From Sophora flavescens (Eukaryota; Streptophyta; Magnoliopsida; Fabales; Fabaceae): a stretch of 64,000 nt of DNA. The notes below the pieces were generated by a model. The model was not told the DNA's origin. It did no database searches and saw nothing but the letters and a program-made list of their open reading frames with translations. Location: the NCBI GenBank assembly GCA_030762895.1, contig CM061070.1, forward strand, positions 105,983,054 to 106,047,053, written 5' to 3'. Positions within the stretch are counted from its first letter, which is position 1, and each line of letters starts with the position of its first letter. The position numbers and the translations under genes were made by a program. Shown here in pieces: positions 47,001-58,800 of this stretch.

Positions 47001-50000
47001 TAGCGACCAACATAATCGGTCGCTAAATATGGAATTTGGTCACTAAATATAAAAAATTGGTCACTAAATTGGTCCCTAAACCATTTAGCGATCACCAAAC
47101 GATTTAGCGACTAGGCATTCTGCTACCACGTCCGATGGTCGCTAAATCCGTCGCTAAATGGTTTAGCGACCAAATTTTCATATTTAGCGACTGAATTTGG
47201 TGGTCACTAAACACATCTTTTTTGTAGTGTGTATCCCGAAGGGGATTCATAGGTACACCCTATTGTATCTGGTCATGATAGAGACTGGTGGGGGCAAATC
47301 GAACTTAAAGTCTAGTGTCCGCACATCTTGCACATTACCTTTGTTATTTGGATATACCTATGTTTGTTGCATCTCATTAGTCTTCACATGGCTGCTTCAA
47401 GAAAAACTCTACTCCTGGTATGAAAAGAAACTCTTCTGTTGGAGCAACTTTGGTTGGGATTTTTTTTAGGGTTTATTGTCATCTGTCGCACGAAATACTT
47501 TGTCTCCTTCCTTTTTAGTAATATATTGTTCTTTCTTCCAATAAAAAACAAAACTAAACTCACCTGCATACATACTTTGCACTATACAAGTGAATAATGC
47601 AAGAAATTATGATCAAACACCCAGGCCTAAACCAGTGATTTAGATATAGGGAAATAACTAATGGTAGGAAAAGTTTTTTTCCGTACAAACGAGTACAAAA
47701 CCAGGCTAGGCAAGAGTATAGAACCAGGTCGGCCCACCCGAATTTATTCCGAACTGCAGATTTTTATGTCTGGTCTAATCTTATGTCGGACTAGAGGACC
47801 AACGGCCCAAATCACCCCTAAATATAAAAAACAATAATAATAAGTAAATTAAACTATAATTTTCAATTTTAGTAGTGGCTTGCTTTTGCCAACAATAGGA
47901 GGAAGAATTCTTTACACACATAAAGTTGTTTTCAGTGGGTGGTTATTACTAGAGTTGTCAATTTTAGTTCGGTCTGATGGGATCACCCGAACAACCTATA
48001 ATAAGGGCCGAGCTGAGCTGCTCAAATTCCATTCCAAAAAAAAAAAATTGATCCTATTTGGCTAAGCCATATTAGCTCGATTAGTAAATTTGTCTCTGGT
48101 CGTGTTGGCCGATTTTTTAAGACTTGCTTGATAACTTAATAAATCAAACATTGCAGAGCAGGCCTAAACCACTAATCCACCCCACGGTCTCAACTCTCCA
48201 GTCCCCTTACACGCAACACTATCCAACCTAAGTCATGCAACACTCTCCAAAAAGATAAAATGAAAGGTAGAATTGTTGAACCCTTGGAGGTTCCCAAATA
48301 GATATTTTGACCTGGTCAAATTGTTGCTTGCAAGGATTTCAAAATTTTACTGCATGCTACCTTCTTAGCTTTTTTCATTCTCGCGGAACCCGCATAGGTA
48401 TACTTGTGAATAAGCCCATTAGTATGTAGGATTCTAATAAAAGTAACAACATTAGTGCATGACATGGTCTTTTTCATCATATAAATTTATTTTTGGCATA
48501 GTTCGTTCAGCTCTGTGATTGGATGGACTTTTAATGTTTCAAGTGTGACTTTTAATTTTATTTTTGGCATAGTTCGGTCAACAATAATTTCCTCATCTAG
48601 TGACTTTATATTGGCCCCAAGTACCTTTCAACAATTCAAACAATCATGGGTCTTGTTGCATGTTCTAGTTGATCATCATATCACAAAACAAGACTACACT
48701 AAAAAACCTCATGAGTAGACTTGCTAGATTACGAGCTTACTCTACAACCCTAATTTGATAGCTCTAGCACGACCAAGAAATTCTAAACATGAAATAAAAA
48801 ATTAAGGTTTTAGATTAAGCTCATAATCTTGCAAGCTTACTCCTGAGTTTTGACGTGTATTCATGTTTTTTGATATGGTGATCAACTACAACATGCATCA
48901 AGATCCATGATTGTTTGTATTGTTGACAGATACTTGGATACATTTAAATTCTCTATCCGGAGAAATTCTTGTTGATTCATGATACAATAAGGAGGTTGTG
49001 ATGCAAAGCATAAAGCCTGTTTTGTATCTCCTTATCACACTTGAAACATTGAAGGTCCATCTAATCAAAGAGTTGAACGAAATATACCAAAAAGAAAATT
49101 ATATAATGGAAAAAACATTTCCTGCACCAAAGCTGTTATTTTTATTAGATTCGATGTACATGCTAATGGGCTTATTCACAAGTATACCTATGCAGGTTCT
49201 CTTGATATGAAAAAAAGCCAAGAAGGTAGGCTGCAATGAAATTTTGAAGTCCTTGCAGGAAACACTTTGACTTGGCCAAAATATCTATTTGGGCACCTCC
49301 AAGGGTTCAACTTCCAACCAAGACCAAGAGGGAGAGAAGAGCGCTTCTGCTTTGTATTTTTTCGTTTTGGAGAGTGTTGCATGACTTAGGAGGGATAATG
49401 TCACACGATTGTGGACTGGAGAATAGAGACCATGGAGTGGATTAGGCCTGCTTTGTAATGTTTTATTTATTAAGTTTTCAAGCCAACCTAAAAAAATCGA
49501 CCAACACGACTCGAGATAGATTGGCCCAGCTCCACTCTAATTACGAGTTTTTTGGGTGAGCCCATCAGACTAGAATAAAGTTGACCACTCTAGTAATAAC
49601 CACCCACCAAAATTACTTTATGTGGGTTAAAAATTCTTCCTCCCATTGTTGCCAAAAACAAGTCACACCTAGCATTTTATTTCTTGTATGCATACATAAT
49701 AAAACATTATTTTGTTTAAATTTAAAAAAAGTTATTTAAAATATTCTAGAAATATGATTTTTGTTATATAAATTTTTTATAAATTAGAAAGTATTTATTT
49801 GGTTAGAATTATAAAAATACTTTCTTATTTTCTTTCTCCTCTTTTACAATAGCTTTTTTTTAGAGGATAGAAAATGTATTATTTTTATAAAAAGCTAACC
49901 AAACAATCATGTAAATGTTAAATAAAAGTTTTTTCTTTTTAAAAAATATTTTTTTGTTAAAAAAATGGAACAAACAGACCCAAAGAAACCCGCTAACCAA

Positions 50001-52630
50001 AACATTTGCAAAAACCACCAGAGAAGCTAACAAGATAACGGGCAAATTCTCTCTCTCTCTCTCAATTTTTCCCTCTCCCTTTTCAAATATCTTGAGACTA
50101 AAAAGGAAGAGATTTCTTTTTTTATGTGGGTTCAACCACATACTTTCTCTCCTCCCTCTCCTTTCTTCGTTACCAAACAATGGAACTCTAATTTCTCTCT
50201 TACACTTATTTCTTCTTAACTTCATTCTCTCATAAATTCACCAAAACAAACAAAGTATTAATGCTTTCCTTCTTCCCCCCAACCCACACTTATCCATTAG
50301 TAATAACTAGAGTTGTCAAATTGGACCGTCTGACTGGGCTGGAGTATAAAATAAGCTGCCCAACCGAATTTAGTTCGGACTGCAGATTTTTATGCCCAGC
50401 CTGACCCTATGCTAGATTAACAGCCTAACGACATAAATCACCCCTCATTACAAAAAAAATAATTCAATAAGTAAATTAAACTATAATTCTCATTTTTAGT
50501 TGTGGCATGCTTTTGCCAACAATGGGAGGAAGAATTCTTTACACACATAAAGTTGTTTTCGATGGGTGGTTGTTACTAGAATTGTAAATTGTAAATTTTA
50601 GTCTTGTCTGATGAGCTCACCCGAACAACCTATAATTAGGGTCGAGCTCGTGACACCCGAGGCTGAAGAGGACGGGGAGTGGTCGCCGGTGCAAGAAGGC
50701 ACGAACAAGGAGCAGCTCCTGGTAGGCTTCTAGGCATAGGGACATATGAATGAACTGATTACACATCAAAATGAGAGAGATCCTGAGACTGTGTAGGTAT
50801 GTGACTATACAGTTGAGGAAGACTTGTATGAAATGATTGGTACTACCTATAGTAACAAGATGCATCTTCTTTTTGGGAGCCCATCACTTAAGAACTCCAC
50901 AGTTAAGCATGCTTGACTTGGAGTGGTTCTAGGATGGGTGACCTCCTGGGAAGTTTTCCCAGGAAGCATGTGAGTGAGGACAAATCATGCTGAAAAGACC
51001 CATGTTGGTTTGTGAGGACAGTCGTCAATCCATAATGCAGCTTGGGACGTTACAAATGGTATCAGAGCGGTACCTCCCCAGTACGGTGTGAGGTTTGTGG
51101 GGACAGTCGTCAATCCATAATGCAGCCTGGGACGTTACAAATGGTACCAGAGCGGTACCTCCCCAGTACGGTGTGGTTCGGGGACGAACCAAGCGGAATC
51201 TGGTGTAGGCATGTGACACCCGAGGATGGTGAGGGCGGGGAGTGGTCGCCGGTGAAAGAAGGCACAGACAAGGAGCAGCTCCTAGCAGGCTTCTAGGGGG
51301 AGGGACACATGAATGAACCGATTACACACCAGAATGAGAGGGATGCTAAGACTGTGTAGGTATGAGACTATACAGTTGAGAAAGGTTTATATGAATTGAT
51401 TGGTACTACCTATACTAACAAGATGCATCTTCTTTTCGGGAGCCCATCACTTAATAACTCCACAGTTAGGCGTGCTTGACTTGGAACAATTTTGGGATAG
51501 GTGACCTCCTTGGAAGTTTTCCTAGGAAGCGTGTGAGTGAGGACAAAGCACGCTGAAAAGACCCGTGTTGAACGAAATATGCCAAAAGTAAAATTATATG
51601 ATGGAAAAAATCATGCCCTGCATCAATGTTGTTACTTTCATTAGAATCAATGTACATGTTAATAGGCTCATTCACAAGTATACCTATGTGGGTTCTACTG
51701 ATATGAAATAGCCAAGAAGGTAGATTGCAGCAAAATTTTGAAGTCCTTGCAAGAAACACTTTGACTTGGTCAAAATATCTATTTGGGCACTCCAATTGAT
51801 CAACTTCTAGTCAAGACCAAGAGGGAGAGAATAGCGTTTCTGCCTTACATTTTGTCGTTTTGGAGAGTTTTGCATGACTTAGGAGTGATAGTGTGGCATG
51901 TTAGTGGACTGGAGAGTGGAGATCGTGGAGTGGATTAGTGAAATGGGCATGCTTTACAATGTTTGATTTACTGAGTTACCAAGCCAGTCTAAACAAATTG
52001 GCTAGCACGACCCGAGGCAGGTTGGCCAGTCAGGCTAATCGAGCTAAGCCAAATAGGACAAATTTTATTCAGGTTGGAATTTGAGTAGCCCAGCTCGACC
52101 CTAATTACGAGCTCTTCGGGTGAACCCATCTGTTTGGACTGAAGTTGACAATTCTAGTAGTAACCGCCAACTAAAAAGTACTTTGCGTGGGTAAAAACTT
52201 CTTCCTCCCATTGTTGGCAAAAGCAAGTCATTCCTAGCATTTTAATTATTGTATTCATACATAATAAAGCATACAGTTGTTTAAATTTAAAAAAAAAATA
52301 TTTAAAATATTCCCAAAATATGATTTTTGTTATATATCTTTTATATAAATTAGAAACTATTTGTTGGGTTAGAATTATAGACATACTTTCTTATTTTCTT
52401 CCTCCTCTTTTGCAAAAGCTTTTATTTAGAGAATAGAAAATGTATTATTTTTATAAAAATCTAACCAAACACTCATGTAAATATTAAATATGATTTTTTC
52501 TTAAAAATCATTTTAAAAAAAAATGGAACAGACATATCTAAAGATATCCTCTAACCAAAACATTAGTAGAAACCCACAGGAAGCTAACAAGATAACGGGT
52601 AAAATCTAGTGTTAAAATACTTGTGGCAGT

Positions 52631-52681
<51 letters not shown>

Positions 52682-53268
52682 GACTCTCATAGCCAAAAAA
52701 GAATAATAATTGTCTCATCAATTACGATAGGAATAATTTTAAACACTTTTATTTTCAATTTTTCAAAATCATAGGATGGATATGATTGTATACATTAAAA
52801 AAGAAGTTGATAAAAAAATATATCACATATAATAATAGTTGATTTTACTCCATGAAATGTGTCGCGCACAATTAAAGAAATGAAACATTTAGGTATATAC
52901 AAAAGTTGACTACAGATCTATTTGAGTAATTTATATTATATTAAGTTGTTAACCATATATCAAATTTGTATCATATAATTTTCTCTTATATATTAGTTAA
53001 TTTTTTATTATTATTTCATGTTATTTAAATTAGATTTTGGCCACCCTCATTTAGATTTTGGTTTCACTTTTCCACATCGGTTTTATTTAAAACCGATGTT
53101 AAATATTTTTAACACATCATTTTTTCTAAACCGATGTTAAAATATTTCAGTTTAATTTCAAAAATGTCACCGCCTCCTATTTCACATCGGTTTTATTAAA
53201 ACCGATGTTAAAAAGCTGATGTTAAATGTATATTTTGCACTAGTGTTTCCATTAAAAGATTCAAAGCT

Positions 53269-53335
<67 letters not shown>

Positions 53336-55765
53336 GGATCACAAGGAAATTGGGTAGACACCTAATACTAATGCTCTTCAAAAAGACAAAAAGGATTTTT
53401 CCAATCCAAGTTGATGGGTTGGTGTATAAATACAGTTTGAGATGGGTTGATGTAAAAGTCCTTTTGTTAAGGGACTTTTTTTTATAACCAAAATGTATTA
53501 TAAATTGAGTATAAGGGATACTCAATCTATATACACTATATCAAAGAAGAATTACACGAAAGCAGAACAAAAGCTACTACATAACTTAAAGCACAATAAT
53601 ACAGCTAGAAGGTTGTGTTCTGTAATCTATCGGTGGAGTATTTACAATTTTTTAGGATGGCTGCTTCTAGGTGGTAATGTCAATTATAAAACCAATACTA
53701 CTTTGACTTTTTTTGGCTCATTATTTAATTTACGGTTGAAGGTTTTTGGTGATGATGTAAAAAGGTTGGTACCCTTTATAGTCCATTCCAATATATTGGG
53801 TTTATAAAAAAATATATGACAAAACATGCATAATCCTTGTTTTCCAAAGACCGACCCAAATCTAAACTCTAAAGTTTCCAATTGTAGATGCTATTTATAG
53901 CCCTAGAGCGCTCCTGATTACATTTGTGTCTTTAATTCTTCCCCAACTAACTTTAATCCTGAACTGATCTACTTCACCTATATATTCCCTGTGACTATAA
54001 CCCTAGAATCCAAAATCCCTTATTTGTTGCTTCAACCAAATCCTCAAAACCTAATAGCTTTTAAGATAAATCGAGTTATTCCATGTTCAGTTTTCCTGTA
54101 TCAACTATGTAAAGTTATATCTACACTTAGATTGGTTCATAAACATCATACGTTAATAATTTAGAAGAAAAGAAAAGTAAAATACCATAATGGCAATGAT
54201 CAACAAGTATCAATGAATCAACCAATAAAATAAAAGGAGCCATATATACAATATATAAATATGATTCATGAATCATCATAAATATGATGCATTAACTTCT
54301 GAATATTACAGAAATTCTGAATTCAGAGAATTTAAATTTCAATAATCAAAATTTGGGGATTATATAGACTCACCTCCGCATCTTTCTTTGCTATCACAAG
54401 ACGTCCATTCTTGGCTACAGTATCACTGGGACTCAGTACTTTTTGGAACAAAGTAGTTTTTGTAGAATTGAGGCTTAAATCATGTTGTTAAGGATTCCAT
54501 GTGCCAGAATGAAATTAATTAAGTTTATTTTAGAACCAAAATGAACTCAGATAATATATATCAGAATAAACTAAATGATGAAAACTCAAGATAAAAAATG
54601 AAACTCATGATCAAAGATACTCTCCTAGTACTTTTGAATGCTTCTTCACAGGAGGGTTCAATCCAGATGAAACCCCAATAGGCCTTGCACCATCTACATG
54701 AGGCTCAGAAGACATAGCCATTTCACTTGATGAAATATTGGCAATTGGATTGGCTTCAATTACAGAAGTTTGTTCTTTGCATGGTGATGTTAGTTGAACA
54801 TCTGTCTCAGGAGATACTGCAGAAGACATGGTTAAATTATCATTGAAAAACAATCATTTGCAAAGTTTTAGTTTCAGCAATATAGATAGCCATTTAGTTA
54901 CCACAACTGAATCTCCAATAAATATCTGATTTTCAAGTTTAAAAGAGACAGATGTAAACAATTTCTATTATTTTCAACCAAAGAAAATTACTGATGGATA
55001 TATAGTCTGACAAGTATAAGTTACTTGCAATTAATGGATCATTTCTTCCATGATTCCAGAAGATGAGATAATATACCGTGAACGTTCAAACAAAAAGTAA
55101 AAGATTTTTTTGGATCTTTTTTAACTCAGTTCTGTGACTTTTTCTAATTGTTTTGTTATGGATTCGAGTGTCTCTTATACCCTTTAAATATATTTCTTTG
55201 CGTTTAAAAGTAGAAAAATAAAAACACAGGCAGGCTGCTATGCAAACTATGCAACAAAGGGTCGAAATTCATTTTCTTTCCTTTGCTTCATTACATTTGG
55301 CAGGGTGCATCTTTTGTGGAATAGACATATATACTTGATAATTGATATATTCATGAGTTTGAATACCCCTTATATAGTCATATTAATACATGTTATCTTG
55401 TTTGCTCATAAAGAAAAACTATTTATTGATTATAATAAATTTAATTTCAATGGGTAAGGTAACGAAGAAATACCTATCATTGGTTCAGCATATGATTCAT
55501 TCTTGAAACAATCATTCACAGGCAGAGGTGCACTATCCGCCTAAAATAAAAATTATAGAGCTAATTAATACAATGGAATTTGAACTTTACACATGGAGTT
55601 AGCACAATATAGTAACTAGAGAAGTTGATAAGTAGCCAGGAGAACCAAAACACACAAATCTGGTTGGAACTAAACATGTAGGAGCCTATTTCCATGAATG
55701 TCCTTTTCCATAGCATCAAAGTTGAAAAGAAGGAAATATGAGAATTAATGAATATAATATTAATG

Positions 55766-55815
<50 letters not shown>

Positions 55816-58800
55816 AGAAACAGATACATATATACTGTTAAGATGGAAAAGGTTTGATTTTTTATTCTCACCTGAATCAGAGATTTCTTTTTGCAATCTA
55901 CACAACAAATGCCTCCAAAATCCATGAAAACAAAGTCTTTGCGTGACATAATGCATCCGGTATGCAAAGGCTGACAAACCAAATCAACGGTACTTATTTT
56001 AATATGAATATTGAAAGTTAAGACATCAATTAAAGGTTGTGTATAATTTACAAAAGAGATAACACACTAAGTCCCCTATCAAGCTAAGAAATAAAAATGA
56101 ATAGATAAAAAGTTCCATTCTTACCTTTTGGCATTTTTTACAATTGCTCCAACCACTTGTTTCTCGGTGAAATGTCTGACAAAATGTTCCATTTTCGTAA
56201 GCAGAGCTACATTTTCAAGGATCAAACTAGTTAGTATATAAAGAAATTATAAAAACGAATTAGGTTATAAATGATTAATTACATAAAGAAACTATGGTAA
56301 GAATCAAATAATTAAAGCAAATATTTTGGATTAAACAACAACATTTAAGCAACTTGTTGGATTGTCTATATATTTATAATTGGCAGGCAAGAGGCAAACA
56401 TAATAGAAATTAGAAACATTCCCTATAACAAGATCTCAAATTCTGTTACGTTAGGTATGATAAATTTTAATGATTTTATTATAACTTTATGACTATCCCA
56501 ACTAATTAATTAACAACATGCACCCTATCGATTACTGTTCTCTGCAGGTGGTAAGCAAAGTTGAAGCCTAATTCCTGCCACCGAACTAAGGAACATATGC
56601 ATGCGTAACACTTCATTCACGAAGGCACTGCCTACCTCTTTAGCTAAGTAAGGAAGGCTTAGAGGAATGAGCTTATTAGGTAAAGAAGACCAAAGAAGTT
56701 TCCACCACCACTAGTATTGAGTCCAAGGTTTTCAATTATGATTGCGGTGACGTTAGGGTTATGATTCCGACCGTTGCAATCTGATTTAATCATATTGCGA
56801 CCGATGTGATCTACAATTACAGTCCAATGCGATTGCAGCAACTGCCACAATTGAGATGTTGCGGCCACATTACATGATACGTTTGGCAATTTGAAACCTT
56901 GAGCTTGACTGACGAATGAAACATAGGCCTACCCCTCTGCATTAATTGCCCTAATTCCCAAAAGCATTGATCTCTATTTAAAAGTGTAGCCCAAAATTAG
57001 GCATAGCTAATATTGCAGGTAATTTTTCCATTGTGTCCTTAAACTCCCGAAGTGCCCTCTGAGTGTCATCTGTCTATTTAAAATTGCTTTTTTTTTCTTT
57101 TTCAAGCAACTGCATCAGTGGTTTAGCCAGCACCCCGTAGTCCCACTAAAACCGCCTATAATAGCCTATCAAACCAAAAAACAACCCAAACTCCTGATGT
57201 CTTCAGGAACGACCATTGCCTCATTGCTTCCACTTTATCAACTTCAATTCCCTCCATAGAGGTTAAAACAAAAAAAATATTCCCTCCATAGAAATTAAAT
57301 GTCTCAAATACTCCAATTGGGATACATCAACACAACACTTTGTCATTCAACCATAAGGAATGGATGGTCCTTGAGAACAATAAACACCATTCTTAACTAA
57401 CTAATGTGCCAATATTGATCTGTAGTATAGATGTAACATCTCACACTGTTTTTTGAATTGATGATTGTCCCCATAAATCAATATAAGTCATTTTAACGTG
57501 GTTCGTCCTCACTCACACGTATTTTTTAGGAAAACTTTATAATAGGTCACTTATCCCAGAATTGTTCCAAATACAACTTCAGAATTCTCAAGCGACAGAC
57601 TCCCAAAAGAAGATGCATCTTGTTGGTATAGTTAGTAGCAATCAATTCTTTTAAGTTATCCTCTACCGCACAGTCTCATACATACACAGTTTCACGATCC
57701 CCTCAACTGTAGAGTCTCATACCTGCACAGTCTCGGGATCCCTCTTGTTCCTATGTGAAATCGGATAATTCATTTGTCCCTCTGCCTAGAATCCTGTCAG
57801 AAGCTGCTCCTTGTTCATGCTTAATCTTTGCATCAACGATCACTCCCCACCTCATCAGCTTTGGGTGTCACATGTCCACCAACTTCCGATTGGCTCGTCC
57901 CCGAACCACATCGTACTGGGAAATATAACATCTCAGACTACTCTTTATATTGAAAATTGTCCCCATAAACCAACACATGTCTTTCTAACGTGCTTTGTCC
58001 TCACTCACATGCCTTTATAGGAAAACTTCCCAGGAGGTCACTCATCTCAAAAATCACTCCAAGTCAGGCATACCTAACTTTGGAGTTCTTAAGTCATGGG
58101 CTCCCGAAAAGAAGATGCATCTTAACTATGGAGTTCTTAAGTCATGGGCTCTTGAAAAGAAGATGCATCTTGTTGGTATAGGTAGTATCAATCAATTCTT
58201 TTAAGTTATCCTCATCTGCACAGTCTCATGAACCCCTCAACTATACAGTCTTATACCTGCATAGTCTCAGGATCCATATATATATAGTTCCTATGTGAAA
58301 TTAGTTCATTCATTTGTCCATTCGCCTAGAATCTTGCTAGGAGCCGCTGCTTGTTCGTGCTTCGTCTTAATTTGTAACAATGATCATTCCACGCCCTCGT
58401 CAGCCCTAAGCGTCACAAGCCCACACCAGCTTTCGCTTGGTTCATTCCCGAACCAAATTGTACCAGGAGATGTAACATCTCGGACTACTTTTTAAATTGA
58501 CGGTTGTCCCATAAAGCAACACGATTCTTTTTAGTGTGTTTTGTCCCCACTCGCACGCTTCATAGGAAAACTTCCCAGGAGGTTACCCATCTCAGAATTT
58601 CTCCAAGTTAAGCACACTTAACTTTGGAGTTGTTAAGTCACGTGCTCCCGAAAAGAAGACGCATCTTGTTGGTATAGGTAATATCAATCAATTCTTTTAA
58701 GCTATCCTAAAATACATAGTCTCATGCATGCATGGTCTCAGGATCCTCTTAATTGTATAGTCTCATGCCTGCACAGTCTCAGGATCCCTCTTATTCTGAT

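Larger units (their letters stand above)
50500..52245. mobile_element. Foldback element F2, left arm truncated by Cassandra
   Basis: The left arm piece (50,500–50,649) matches the F1 left arm. The right arm (51,571–52,245) matches the F1 right arm from GAACGAAATAT onward. The middle and most of the left arm are replaced by the Cassandra array. The shared upstream (50,300–50,500) and downstream (52,250–52,600) sequences also resemble the flanks of F1, so a larger unit of about 2.3 kb may have been duplicated. Confidence 0.6.
45893..54373 (-). other. Intron 6 of the B3 gene, 8.5 kb, TE-filled
   Basis: This intron splits the B3 domain between exons 6 and 7. It holds a CACTA-like MITE (46,980–47,229), two foldback elements (47,868–49,672 and 50,500–52,245), a Cassandra array (50,650–51,570), a CACTA end (to 53,245) and long TA microsatellites. 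The stretch 46,470–46,800 has minus-strand ORF pieces that I cannot assign. Confidence 0.75.

Noticed and set aside
53208..53525. 105 aa ORF with Ile/Tyr repeats
   Set aside because: The middle is a translated TA microsatellite. The same applies to the ORFs at 55,561–55,982 and to the poly-Ile ORF at 63,616–63,963.
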